From NCBI GenBank assembly GCA_001643675.2, contig LSRY02000039.1:922501-986500 (forward strand): 64,000 bases of DNA. Reading direction: 5' to 3'. A program made the position numbers and the translations under genes. Each line of letters begins with the position of its first letter. Position 1 is the first letter of the stretch. Below the pieces are notes generated by a model. The model worked only from the letters and a program-made list of their open reading frames with translations, was not told the DNA's origin and ran no database searches. Shown piece by piece: positions 21,601 to 35,600 of the stretch. The stretch is from Monocercomonoides exilis (lineage: Eukaryota > Preaxostyla > Oxymonadida > Polymastigidae).

Positions 21601-24600
21601 GATGGGAGAGACGCGGGAGGACGGAGGGGCACACGACGTGCTGAAGAAGAGGAGGGCGATGGACTTTGAGCTGGGGACGGTGAAGAGGCGGGGCGCAGAA
21701 GAGAGGAGAGAGGCGAGGAGGGAGGAAGAGGCGGTGCTGGGGGTGATGGAGAGGAGCGGGAGCACAGAGGAGATGAAGAAGGGGATGAAGACATACTATT
21801 CACCAGAGCTGAAGCAGCAGGAGATGGAGAAGATGGAGAAGATGAAGGAGAAGGAGAAGGAGAAAGAGAAAGAGAAAAACAATAGAACATTGAGTTATGC
21901 GTCGAATCCGATGGATGTTGTGGAGTTTGAGAGGAAGATGGAGGAGGCGGTGCTGAGCGAGGGAGAAAGAGGGTATCTGACACAGAGAGAGAAAAGAAGG
22001 ATCTTTTCGCAGGAGGACGAGGTGTGTGTGAATGTGAATGTGAATGTGAATGAGTTGTTCTGATGAGAGAGAGAAAATGAAAATGAATTGGAATTTGAAT
22101 TTGAATGTTTTATTTGAATGAATGATAAAATTATTTTTTTGATTGTTTCTGATAATTTATTTATAATTTATTTATTTATTTATTTATTTTTATTCAATTT
22201 CCTATTTTTTTATCTCTGAAGCTTCGTTATGAGACAGAAAAGCAGGAGGCTCGCAAGTATTGGGAAGAGCAGCAGCGGATAATTAAACAAAGAGCAGCGA
22301 CGGCTCGAAGGGAGATGTTTGGGAGCAGAACAAGAAGGGGCAATGGATATGGAGAAGAAGAAGAGGAGGAAGAGGAGGAAGAAGAATTGTGGGGAAGGAG
22401 CAGAAGGATAAGCCGGAGAAGAGAAGGGAGGGGTTGGAATGGGAGTGTGAGCGGGAGTGTTGGAATGAGCAGTCGAAGAGGCAGAAGAAGCAGAAGTGCA
22501 AATGGCTGGAAGACAGCCAGGGCAACTTCAGCAAGAACACAAAGAACACAAAGAAGAAGAGGGAGTGGAACAAGAGGAGGAGGAGGAGGAGGAGGAAATA
22601 GAGGAAGAGGAAGAGGAGAAAGGAGCATGAGGAGAGGAGGGAGGAGAGAAGAAGTGCAGATGTGTCTGAGGGAAGGAGGAAGAGGAGGAGGAGGAGGAGG
22701 AAGAGGAAGAGGAGAAGGAGGAGCAAAAGGAAATGGGGAGAACAACGAAGACGGAGGAGCAGGTGTTTTGAGGGAGAAAGAAAGAAAGTTTCCGAAGGCG
22801 CATCTTTTGGAGCACACCACTTCTTCTCTCTCTTCTGTGTCTGTCCCTCAGTCTTCTTCAGCTTCTCGCCGCGGTTCAATTTCTGGCTCTGCTTCTGCTC
22901 CATTCCTGGTGTCACTGACACACTCGAGTGTTTCACAAGATGGGAATGGAATGGCGGGAGGAGAAGGAGAAGGAGAGGGAGAGGGAGAAAGGGGAGAAAG
23001 GGGAGAAAGAGGAGAAAGAGTAGAAGTGAAGGAAAGAAATGGAAATGTGAATTTACTGGCAACTGAAAAGGATGGCAGCGAAGTGAAATCAGAGAGCACA
23101 AACAATCAGCAAGTGCAGCAGCCAAACAGACCAGAAATTCCCTCACTGCTTTCTTCTTCTTCTTCTTCTTCTTCTTCTCAGTCAGAAAAGAGGGTGAATG
23201 AAAGATTTATTCTGCCAGCAGCGAAAAACACGTTCCGGTCGCCGCGTGTTGTGAATGCGATGAGAGGAGAGAAAGAGGAAGAGGCAGAGAAGATGAAGCG
23301 GATGGAGGAGGAGAGGCAGAAGAAGAAGGAAGAGGCAGAGCGAGAGCGGAGAAGGCGGCAGAAGGAAGAGGAGGAGGAGAGGGAGAGGGAGAGGCAGAGG
23401 CGGGCAGCAGCAGAGAGAGACAAGAAATCGAAGCTGTTTGCGCCGGCGAAGGCTTCTTCAATGACACACAAGCAGTCGCTCTTTCTGGACAAGCGGATGC
23501 GTTCTCTTTCGACTGTGTCTGCTGCATCCAACCGTAGCTCGCTCTCTTCAACTGTCTCGTCTGTCTCTTCTGTCTCATCTGCAATGGCTGCTTCTTCTGC
23601 ATCGTTGATAGAGAACACGAATAATGCTGCTGATCCTTCATCATCATCATCTTCCTCTTCTTCCTCTTCGTCTGTTGCAGCGTCTCGTCTTCCAGCGCGT
23701 GTGCAGCCGCATCCAGAGCTTGTGGCGAGGGCGCGTTCGGCGAGTGAGCTGGCAGAGACGTGGAGAGAGAAGGAGCAGAGCAGCGAGACAGGGCAGGTTG
23801 TGCGGGTGATGCCGAGGGGGATGCGGCTGAGGGAGATGAAGAAGGCGAGAGAAGAGAAGGAGATGAAGAAGGCGATGATGAAGAGCGGTGAAGGAGAAAT
23901 GGATGAAGGAGAAGAAGGAGAGAGGGAGGATGGTTATTCAGAAAATGGAGGTTGCGAAGAGCAGAAAGAAGAAGGAGAGGAAGGAAATGGAGATGAAAAC
24001 AAGATGGATGAGGCAGAAGGACTGAAAACACATCGCTCACCCACAAAACACAATGAAAGAGTTAAATCGTCATCATCATCATCTTCTTCTTCTTCAAACA
24101 ATACTCGTCCAATTATCCCGAATCTGACGTTGTCAACCACCTCCACATCTGTTTTCGCCCCGTTCACTCCACATTCATTTCCTCTTTCTTCACTCACTTC
24201 ACGAACAGCTACTTCGTCTTCATCTTTTCCTCTCTCTCCATTCAGTTCAACCAGAAACAACAACCAGAGCAGCCCAAACCATCAGCCTCCTCAAACACAA
24301 AGTCCGTTTTCTCGTTCTCGTCCTCATCCAGCACAATCATCATCATCATCGTTTTCTTCTTCTTCTTTTTCCTCTTCTCCATTTGGCTCTCCTTCCAATC
24401 TGTCAGCCTCTATGCAGTCACCTCCAAGATCCTCCTTTTGCCAGCAGGCTTTTGGGCCTTGTCTAATGCTGCGGCGTCCAACCACAGCGTCTGGAGGGAT
24501 GCGGAAGAAAGAAGAGGTAGGGGAGGTTGAGACACACCAGGCGCGGTTCTACCAGCTGGAGCCGACGGGGGTGGTGCGAGCGAGAACACGCCAGGGATTG

Positions 24601-27114
24601 GGGAGGAGTGGATGGCAAGAGGGAGAGCAAGGGATGGGGCAAGACAGAGGAAGAGAAAGAAGATGGGATCCTCATTCGAGGCCTGTTTCTTCTTCATCGT
24701 ATCTGTCGGCATCATCGTCGGTGTCAGCATCAGGAGCAGTGACAATGCGGCCTTCAACAACATCACCGCTGTCGGTGAGCAGAAGAGTGGGCGGTTCATT
24801 CACAGAGCGGGGGAATGGTTTGAAGGGGTGGGAGACTGATGGATGGGAAGAAGGAGGAATGGGGAGCAGAGGAGAGTGGGGTGGAGGAGAGGGCAAAAGG
24901 GAAGGGAATGGAACGGGGTTGGAGAAAGGGCAGAGCAAAAAATGGAAGAAGCTGTTTGAAGGGAAGTATGAGAGCAGGCCGCGAAACTGCCCACCTCTCC
25001 CGCCGTCTGTGGAGGCGATTCTGCCACCTGCACACATTCGCCTATCGCAGCCGACAGACAGGCAGCTGAGGCATCTTGCAGAGCTGAGGGAGAAGAGGAG
25101 GGAAGAGAGGAGGAAGAAGAGGGCGCTTGGACTGCGTGTGGATGATGAGTGGGAGGATGAGTGGGAGGATGAAGAGGATGAAGAAGAGTGGGGGGAATAT
25201 GAAGAGGATTACGATGAGGATGAAGAAGAGCAGATGCTTGGAAGGGGCTATTTGGAGGAAGACGAAGGAGAGGAAGGTTTCTGGGAAGAAGCAATGGACG
25301 GGGTGGAAAAGAGGAGAGGAGGAAGAGAAAGAGACAGAGAATCTGCTGTGAAAGGAGGGGCAGGAGAGAAGGAACTGGGGTGGTGTTCGAGCACAGGGTC
25401 TGTTCCATCGCTGAGCTCATTTGAAGGGGGCATGACACAGACATCCAGGACATCCAGTTCATTTGGACCATCAGGCTTGTCAAGATTGTCGAGGACATTT
25501 CGGAAGCGCACCCACCCCGATTCCTCAGCACAACGGCCGATGACAGCGAGAGCATTTGGGGAGTTGTTGCCATCGTCTGCTGATGGTTCAATGAAAGTGG
25601 CAAAGTCTTCTCGGGATTATGGACGCGCACGCAGTGCCCGGCCGATCTCTTCATCATCGACAGCGACATGGAGGAGTGGAGGGATGAGCGAGGGGACATG
25701 GAGAGGGCAATCTTCTGGAATGTCTGGGACTGGAGAGATGGAGATTGAGGAAGAGGAGGAGGGCGATGAGTATGAGAGGACGGGTGTGGTGCCAACATCG
25801 TCGGAGCTGTTTGCGATTCATGTGAGGAGCCAGAAGCGGTATGAGGCTGCGTTCAAGGAGCAGAAAGCAGCGTTTGAAAAGCAAAAAGAGGAGTTTGAGA
25901 AGGAGATGGAGGAGAATCGTGAAATCATGACACAAGAAACAAACAGGAGCTGGGGGAGCGGAAACATGGCAGAGAAAGAGGCTGACGTGTTTGGGTTGAC
26001 TGGGGAGTGCATGATGCAAGAGACAAGGAGGAATGGAATGATCGGAAGAGATGATTTCAGCAGCAGCGAGGAAGGTGCTTCACAGACTCTTCAAGCGCTG
26101 CATCCTTCTCAAAGCAATGTAGATGGGGAAGGGCGCATAGAGTTGCAAGGTGGGGTGCAGGCAGCAACTGTTCATTCCATGCAGCTGGAGGGTTCAGATC
26201 GTCGGTCACCAAACAGAGTGGATCGACAATCGTCCAGCGAGAAAGCAGCATCGACAGTTTCTTCATTGTCTTTCCCACTTCACTCTGAATCATCCTCTTC
26301 GTCTTCTTCTTCTTCTTCTTCTTCATTCCCTCTTCCAGCAGAACAGTCTTCTGAGTTCCTCAGTACACTAAGTGCAGCTGCATTTGAGCCAGGCAGCGAT
26401 GAGAAAGGGGATGATCTGGACAAATACATCCACACATTTCTTTCAGAGGGAGTGCGACCAAATGTGGAAGAGATGAAAGCTAACATCAATAACAATAACA
26501 CTTCAATTTCTTCATCTTCATCATCATCATCTTCTTCTTCTTCTTCTGAATCTCTGCAACCATCACCAACATCCACTTCACGCAACATGCTCACTTCATC
26601 GCAAACATCGTCCTCTTCGCTTTCAGCAATGAGATATTCATCTTTTTCTGGCCAATTGGCTCAGGAAGCGGAGCAGCGAGGAGAAATACGGACTGCCTCG
26701 AAAGAAATGGAGTTGTCATCTACACGCTCGTCTGCTGGCTCCTCTGCTCCTGCTCTTTCTTCAACCATCTCATCATCTCCTGGTAGCCAGCACTTCACGA
26801 ATGGGCCGAACATCCGAAAAGCAGTTCGGTTTGGGCAGGCAGGTGGGAATAGGAGCGGAGTGCTTGGGAAGGATCGCATGAACGGGGCATCTCCGCTTGT
26901 GAAGGGCTGCTCGAAGCTGCTTTCGCCTGCGGCCATGCGTTTGCCGCGCTCTAATCCGTATTATCTGTCGAATGTGCGGGCAGTGAATGTGGGGCAGGCA
27001 GTGATGGAAGGGAGGAGCTTGGCTGGATCTGCTGGCAGCGGCAGTGGCACGGGGCACAGCCATTGGGTTGAATCGGTGGGTGGAGACAGCTGGAAGCCAA
27101 AGTTGAAGAATTAG
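18673..27114 (+). CDS. Giant low-complexity, coiled-coil protein with an N-terminal EF-hand-like loop
   Basis: Six exons, 18673-18857, 18933-19022, 19087-19189, 19287-20480, 20762-22021 and 22222-27114, all in phase, 2,574 aa, ending with TAG. Residues 3-14 (DFQGNGFLTWEE) form a near-canonical EF-hand loop; position 3 is Gln, so calcium binding is uncertain. Conserved-looking islands sit between Ser/Pro, Gly/Arg and Glu/Lys/Arg tracts: PKMLRLSDFFDLLQL, FTKPKPFEPPTPTS, then GEKIIESKFVLPTEVA, then ETEKQEARKYWEEQQR, and near residue 2,140 a heptad-like KRYEAAFKEQKAAFEK. The PFEPP island followed by Arg/Glu helices recalls centrosomal or axonemal proteins such as FAM161, but I cannot confirm that. 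A cytoskeletal role is a guess. Coding GC is well above the flanks. An exon upstream of 18673 cannot be excluded, since EF-hand helix E is missing. Confidence 0.8.
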
Positions 27115-29633
27115 TTTTTTCTTTTTTCTTTTTGGTTTTTGTTTTTCTTTTTGTTTGATTTGTTTTTCATTGGAAAAAGTGTTGAATGATGTGGGGGGAA
27201 AATCAGGATTTGCTTTCTTTTCTTTTCTTTTTTTGTTTTCGTTTTCGTTTTCTTTTGTTTCATGTGCATTCACCACTGGTTGGTGTCTGTTGCAGAAGTG
27301 ATAACATGAGCTGTGCTTTTTGCGAATTCCATTTGAATTGATAGATATGATGTTCATTTTTTGGAAGGTGCATTGGTGATAGAACGGAATTGCAGAAACT
27401 TCACAAAACAGCAAACATTTGCATTCAGGCTACCTCAAAGGGTTGAAGTGGCCAGATTTTGAGAAATTCCAATGGAATCCAAAAGCCACATTCAGAGAGT
27501 CTTTTTTGCAAATGAGCAAAATGGACAATTTGTCTTTGATCCCTTCTCCTGTTTCTTTTTATTTCTTATCATTCCCCCTCTTTCTTCACTTTTATCTCTT
27601 CGCCAGAAGCCTGGATTTTGTGATACATGTTTAACATGAGTCAGTCAGCTCTGTTTCATATCCGATCAAAGAATAAAATACCATTTCAGAAAGATTCATT
27701 GAGTTCTAATAAACAATCCAGAATGATCTTTACCAAAACTTGATTTCACTTTTTTTTTCATCTCCAAAAGAATTCCATCACAACCATGAAGCCTAAAATG
27801 ATTGTTTTATGCTATTTTTCATTCAGCTTCTCTGATGCTTTTTAAAAACACTTCAAAGTGACGCGTTTCAATATCTATTTCATCTTGGTCACATCACTTT
27901 TCTCTTGTTTCTTTCAGCCCAACTATAAAATCTTGATAAAATAACTTTTCGTTCAAATGTACTCTTTATTTCTGCGTTGTGCACTTTTTGCTATGGATCA
28001 AGTTTTTTGATTCCTTTCAGTTTTTGGTTTTTTCCCCCTTCTGAAATCTTCTTTAAGGATGATCTAGAGAATTCTGACTTTTATAATTATTTTATTTTTA
28101 ATTTTTAAATTTATATTGGCAAGTGGGCAGATAACGACCGGTTAAAAAATTCGATTAACAGGTTTTTATTTATTTATACTATTATTAATTAATGCAATTA
28201 TGATATTTCTACAGTGATTTTAGAATTACAGTGATTCAAAACTGAGTTAACCAATCTTTCAAATCCAACAGGAATTTTTATTTAGAAAACTTCCCCACAT
28301 TAAAGGGAAAAAAATAAAATCAGTTGATTCAATTAAAAGTTTTTTTTAAATATAACCCAATATTTCTATTCAACAAACAATTTTATTGTTTTCATCCTAA
28401 TAGACCTTATTCATTATGTATTAACCACATGGTATTTGCCTTAACAAAGCCAAAAAGAAAGACAAAAATTCGAAATGAATTGTATTTATTTGAATTGATT
28501 GAATCAATGCAAATTGATTCACTTCTGGGAAAAAGATCTTATTTTTTGATTGTTTTTCTGCTCGAAATAATCAAAAGATTTCCGAAAAACTATTCATTCC
28601 AAATGTATTTAAATCAATTTGTCGGTGATTTCAATTTCAAAAATCGAAGTTTCACCAATTCGATGTTTTCAAAATTCGATATTCAACATTTGCTGTTGTT
28701 CAAACAATAAAATCACAAAAATAAAAGGATATTCTTTTTATATTTTTTATTGATGATTGATTTGAAATGGAAAGGTAATTAATTCGTAACAGATAAAACT
28801 GAATTTAAAATAAGTCAGAAATCCAAATAATAATCACTATCGATATTTATATAAACTTCACAATGCATTTAATAGCTTTTATAATAAGACATATTTTAAT
28901 AGATAACGAAAATAGTTTTTAAAAATTTGTCTGTAACGAAAATTTTATTGAAACACTAAAAAAATTTCTAAAACATAATATAAGCGAAGGAGAAATATAA
29001 GATTAGGAGAATTTGTAAAAAATTGTTGATTATTAAAGTTTGAAGGAGCAAAAATATTCTCAATTGGCTGTCTCGCACGATAAAAACAATAAAAATAACA
29101 TCAATATTTTCGGACTTTTTCACATTGAAGAGCTAAATGCATACCATTTACATATAACAAACTGCCATGCTAATAACGGATAAAAGTATTGATAAAAATA
29201 AACTGCTTTACATCAAAATACAAGTTAAATATTTCACGAATATGATCAAATATGCTATATAAATTTTTATTTCTTGATAACAAACAAGATTGAGCCAAAT
29301 CAGAATTGATTCAGTCAATTCAAAAAAGTCGGACAAAATTCAAATTGATCTAATATTTGAAAATTTATTGAATAATTTTGTTAAAGTTCTAATATTGATA
29401 AAATGAACATTTTGCATTTTCATTTCGATACTTATTGAAAATTCAGAAAAAGTCAATTTTGTACAAACTTAATTATTTCTTTTCTTTTCTTTCTTTTTGA
29501 TTGGATATATGAATAATCGTGTAGTTCTTTGTTAAATGAAAGTCTGGATTGAATAATAAAAATATGGGGTTAAAGTATTTTATATTTTCTGATTATTTTC
29601 GGCAACAATTTCCATTGCAAGCTCTTTTCCAAC
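27115..29633. other. 2.5-kb intergenic region
   Basis: AT-rich with T-rich runs directly after the giant gene. One open frame of 128 codons lies at 28324-28710, rich in Phe, Asn, Lys and Ile as expected from base composition. It has no recognisable motif and I do not call it a gene. No repeats, tRNA or transposase fragments seen. Confidence 0.6.
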
Positions 29634-32600
29634 ATGAAGGCTGTATTTTGTATTTGTGCATTGATTATGTTTGGTGCCAATTGCAGGAATATGGAGGACA
29701 TTGCTGAAAGACAAATTCAACAAAAAATGAACGAGGAGATGCAGAAAGATTTGATCAACGTTGCAGATAAAAATTACGATTACAACATCAATTTTTACAA
29801 TTCAATGGCGAAAGTTATAAAACCAGCTGGCAATTGCATCTGCTGTATTCAAACAACTTTAAAAATCATCAACACCTCCTTGTGCGTGAACCATCTTGAC
29901 ATCATCCCCTTCGCTGGTTGTCCGCTCCTCACTGTCCAACACCACTCAGCTGCCACTATTATCTCCTCCACTTGCCAAGTCAACCCAGCAACAAAATCTC
30001 CACTTTTCCTCTCTGCCCACGCCTCCCTCTCCCTCACAAACTTCTCCCTCACCACCCCTCAACCAGCCATCTTCTCCTTCCCCCTCTTCTCCACCCCAAA
30101 CAATCTCCTCCCACATGCCCACTCCCCAATCCTTGCCTCCTTCTCCATTTCCCATTCCTCTTTCTCCTCCTTCATCTCCCTCGTCCAGCCCTTCCTTTTT
30201 TCTCCTTCTTCCCTCTCTTCCCCATCCCCTTCTCCATCTCCTTCCCTTTCCCCTTTTCCTTCATCTTCTTCATCCTCGTCTCCATCCCCTTCTCCTTCAT
30301 CATCTCCATCCTCTTCCACTTCTTTTTCGTCCCCTTCCTCTTCCACTTCCCCTCTCCATATACATCACCAATCTCATCCCCACCTCCAAATCCATCTCAA
30401 TCTTTATCTCTCAAACACCCTCTTCTCAAACATCTCATCTCCCCAATCCCCTCTATCTCTTCCATCCCTTCCTTCACACTCACTCAATCCTCTCACCTCA
30501 ACTGCCTCTTCCTCTTCTTCCATTTCCACCAACACAAATTTCAATTCAACCCCCTCCTTCTCTCTTCGCTCCTCTCTCTCCATCCACTCATCCATCTTCC
30601 TCCACACCTTCAACCCAATCGATGGTGCCATTCTCCCTTCCCTCAACAGCCCCTCCACTTCTCTCTCTGCCTTCAACACTTCTTTCCTCCACCAAGCACG
30701 CTCTTCATCAATTGATGTTGTAAGATATAACGGATCCGAAACTCAAAAATTGAAACTTGAAAGAATGTCCTCATTCAACCTGAATAGCTATCTCTTTGAA
30801 TGGTGCGAATGGAATGATTCAAATGGCATCTCTTCATCTGGTGGGGCACTTTGTATTGTTTGCGAAAATGCAAATCTTGCAATCACTTCTTGTTCATTTA
30901 ACAAATGTTTAACGGATGATCATGGTGGAGCAATATATTGCGAAAGTTTATTAAATATCAGCTTCACAAAATCCAATTTCACAAATTGTTCAGCTGCGCA
31001 TGGAGGAGCAGTTCACATGAGACATCCGCAGTCGAATTCTATTTGGACACTCTCTGAAAATAGAGTGGAAGGTTGTTCAATAACAAGTTGGTGTGGAACT
31101 TGTTTTTACTTCTGGCTAAATAACATGACCTCAGATTGCCAATTCCTGTTTTCCAAATGCAAGTGTATCGCAAATTCCGGTGTTGATTCTGCTGGTGCCT
31201 TAACGTTTTATTATCCCCCTGGAAGCAGACCTAATCAATTTTTGGTTAATGATTGCCAGTTTCTAAACAACAGATTGGAAAATCCATCTTCTTATGGTGG
31301 TGCAGGATTATGTTGCGCGAGGACATCTTCCTGGATGAGTGAAATTAAGTTCATCTCTTTCTGTTTCTTTGAAGGAAATGCAGCAACAAGTGGCAGAGGA
31401 AATGATGTTTTCTTCAGCGGAAACAGCATCACTCAATCTCCATTCGAGAATTGCGGATCAACAACTCCAACGAAAAGAGTGTGGAATGCTGGAACAGCTG
31501 ATAGTGATGAATTCAACAGCTGGCTTCCTCTCATCGCCCAGAACAGAATCGTTTCTAGCAATGGAGCAGATGTCGATGGATGCGGGAGAATACAACAGAG
31601 TCCATGCTCCACTATTGAGTATGCACTCTATGGGTTTGACTTTTTCAAAGAAGCATCTCTTATCCTCCTTAGCTCAACATTTGTTCCTTCTCAAACACTC
31701 GTCTTCAGCGCAGTTGACACAAAAATCACTGGAAATGGCACAACCGCCACCACCATCGCCTCCAGTGGCATTCCCCAACAACCAAACTCACATTCACAGT
31801 CATCACAATCAGCATCATCATTTTCATCATATTCATCATTTTCATCTGCATCTTCTTCACCAGATCCATCTGCCTCGTCTGCCCTCTTCCAACAGACCCA
31901 GGGCTCCCTCACAGTCTCTGCCCTCGCCATCTCCCACAACTCCTCAAATCAAATCACCCCCATCCTCTTCCACCTCTCCAATAACTCCCCTTCCCTCAAC
32001 CTCAACACAACAACCATCACTGGAACAACCTCCATAACAATAAAAACCCCCCTCTTCTTCCTCATTGCTGGCTCCCTCGCCCTCAACCACACAGCAATCA
32101 CCAGTCTCACCCTCAACAGCCAAAGCATCTTCCACCTCACCTCCCTCACAGCTCCCCTCGCTCTCAACTCCTCCAACATCACCCACATCACCTCCACAGC
32201 CACTCCCACCAGCTGTATCCTCTCCTCTGCCACCTCTCCTACCCTCTCCCTCTCCCTCGCCAACTGCACCATTACCAACATCAACTCAGAGCAGTTGAGC
32301 CAACAGACTTCCACCAATGGCGGGTGCATCTCATTCGCCTCATCTGCCTCTGCCAACTCGTTTTCTGTGAGTAACACCGCCTTCTCCAGCTGCTCTGTGT
32401 GCGAGGATACAAGTTCTGGAGGAAGAGGCGGTGCTCTCATGATCGAGTACAAGGATGATTCTGAAGTGTCAGCATCCTCCTTTTCCATGACAAATGTGGT
32501 GTTTTCAGCCAACAAGGCCAGCGTCGGAAGAGATGTGTATTTTGTGTGCGAATCCCTTGTCGCTTCTGTGAAAGAGCCCTTTTTTGCCTTTATGAGAAGC

Positions 32601-35600
32601 ATCACTGAAAAAGATAACTCGGTTGTTGGACATGATAGAACAGAATCATTCGGTGATTGGGATGTCGACTTATTCATATTCTTCGATGGATTCTGTGATG
32701 ATGCAATATTTGTCGATGGAATATCTGGAGTCGAAGAGGTGTATTGTGGATTGGAGAAAGCACCATGCTTGAATGTGAATTTTGGGATGGGGCGTTTGAA
32801 GAGAACACAGAATATTAAACAAGAAATTGTTTTGTGCTCAAAATCGACTGTGAAAGGGTGTTTGGATGTGGGAGGGATGTGCATGAAGGCTAAAGGTGAG
32901 ACAATTGTGGAGATAGAATGCCAAAGAGAAGTGAGCAGCCTTGAAGAATGTGTTCTAAAGTCATCATCACTGACAGAAATGAAGTGTATTGAAATTGTTG
33001 TCCCCTCGAGTTTTAACAGAACAATCGAATCAGTGATCGAATCGAGCACTCGAAAAGGGGAATTGTTCATGAAGAATTGTGAGATGAGTGTGATTGGAGG
33101 GAAGCAAAACACAATTGCATTTTTCTTGATCAAATCGACAGGAAAGATGGTTGAGCTGGACTCTGTCACGATATCAGATGTGAAATCATCAGTCACACTG
33201 TTTTCATTTTCTCTTTTATCCACAAATGTGAATGAACATGAATACAAAGTGAAACTGTTGAATTGCACGATGGAAGAATGCAGTTTGGATGACTCCTTAT
33301 TTGGTGAATCTTTGTTGATGATGTCTTCTTCTGTTTTGTTTGAAAGCAACAACTTTTCAAACATTATGAACACTGGAAGCGGTGGAGAAGGAGGAGTTGC
33401 AAAAGTAATGTTACAAGGAAATGAAGAATTTGTGATGAAAACAACAAATGCATCATCTTGCTCACTTTCATCAGACAATGGAAAAGGAGGATTCTTGTAT
33501 CTGGATTGTCAAAATTGTTTGAATGAAAACCCATTTGTTTTTGATATTGGAATAACTTTTGAGAACAACAAAGCAGCCATTGGAAAGAATGTGTTCATTT
33601 TGGGAAAGGATTTCAACAGTTCTGTGACAAATGAGTCATTCAACTTCAATTACTCTTCAATGACAAATGATGGAAATTTGTTTGTTGGAAGTGATAATTT
33701 TCATTCAAACAAAGATTTGTTCATGTTTTTGATTACATACAGCTCGTTTGAGATATTTATCTCATCAGATGGATTTGATGTTGCAAGATGTGGAAGTGAG
33801 GAAGAACCATGTTTCACAATGTGGAAAGGGATGGATAATATGAAAAAGGGAGATGAAATGAAAACAATTCAGATTAAAGGATCAGCTATCATTCGAGATT
33901 CATTCAACATGTCCAATAATCGGATCAAAAAGGATACGAAGATGGGAGAAGAAGATACAAAAGCAATATTGAATTTTGAAAAGTCAATTGGAAATCAACT
34001 GGTATATTTTATGGAAAATGATGTTAATCTTGAATTGTCCAACATCCAACTTCAACTGACATCTGGATTTGACAACTCAGCCAAAGCAATTATTTCAAAT
34101 ATAAATGGAGATTTGGTGATAACTGGATGCTCATTCCATTCAGAGGCAGGAGTAAATAATGGATTAGATTGTGTATTTGTGGATGCGATTGGAGGAACTG
34201 TGGAGGTGAATGGTTTGCTGATGGAATCGTGCAATGTTGGAAACAGCATTTTTGCAATTAACAATGCTGGAGTTTCTTGTCATTTCTTGAATGTTCGAGT
34301 GGAGTTGTTGAATGAAAGTGGAGGATGCATTTTATCAATCAAGAAATCTGAACAAGGATTGAAGATTAATGAAGGAGTAAATGAAGAATGTATAAATATT
34401 GAGATTGAGAAATCATCATTTTCAGGAGTAAAGAGAAGTGGCAATGGAGCGAGTATTTTGGAGTCGAAGAGTGAGAAAAGGATTTGTTTGGTTGTGAATG
34501 GGAGCAACATAACAGAAGACAAGGCAGAAATGAGTGAAAAAGGAGGGGTATTATTCTTTTCATTGGACAGCTCTGGATCAATGAAGATGATTGACTCAAC
34601 AATTAGTCATTGCAGCTGTAGCAACAGCATGGGGAAAGGAGGAGGAGTTTATTTGGCAACAAAGGAAGCAGGGTTTCTTGATTTCACATTTACGGAAATG
34701 AAGTTCAGTGCAAACACAGCAAAGACGGGAAATGATATTTTCATTGAGTGTTTCAACATCACATCACAGATTAATGAAAGCCAATTTCAGTTTGATCTTC
34801 GAGAGAATCATTATTCACGAATTAATGCAATATTTGGAAGAGATTTCTGTGATTTCCCAAGTGATACAGATCTGATTAATTTTGTGACGATTCATCAGAG
34901 TGACACGATCATTGTTTGCAGTGTGAATGGATCGAATGAAAAGCAATGTGGAACAAACACCCTTCCGTGCTATTCGATTAATCATGGGCTGATACATCTG
35001 ACTTCTGATTTCATGAGTCAAGTTATTGTTGTTAAAGAAGGTGCAATAGGAGGAGAATTAGATCTGAAGGAAATGAGTTTGAGCTCGAAGAGCGGAGAAA
35101 TGAGCAAAGTTGAAGTGAAATCAGGAATTTCAAGAACAAGAGAGATATTGATGAAAACAACAGGAACAGTTTCATTGCTAAGACTGAGTTTTGCGTTTGA
35201 TGCAGATTTCATTTCTTCACATGAATCGTTGATATCTCCAGATAAAGGGATTCTTGAGGTGATGAATTGTTCATTCACAACAAAACAATTAATCGAAGAA
35301 GGAAATGCAGCTGTTGCAAACATTCCATTTCACATTATCAATTTGGAAAAAGGAGAATTACAACTTGATGGATGCTCAATATCAAATCTCATTCTTCAAA
35401 AATCTGCATTATATCTTTCTTCACCACTTCCATCAGTCGTTGATTCGTTAACGATTTGCAATTCAACAATTGCAACTTCTCTTATAGATATTAATGAATG
35501 CGGTCAAATAACAATCAAGGATTTCAAAACAGAAAATATCACAGTTGAAGGAAATGAAGAATCATTGATATCTTGCTTTTCACTGAAAAAGACAGTGCAA

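Noticed and set aside
19882-24046. Long minus-strand Leu/Ser/Pro frames opposite the giant gene
   Set aside because: Reverse reading of Glu/Arg/Gly and Ser tracts; no motifs, and the plus exons join in phase.
28324-28710. 128-codon open frame in the 27.1-29.6 kb spacer
   Set aside because: Amino-acid content follows AT-rich composition, no motif, no splice partner, isolated.
29896-32298. Extra plus-strand Pro/Leu/Ser frames inside the beta-helix gene
   Set aside because: Explained by C/T-rich composition; the main frame is continuous for 2,691 codons with signal peptide, TM and pseudokinase.
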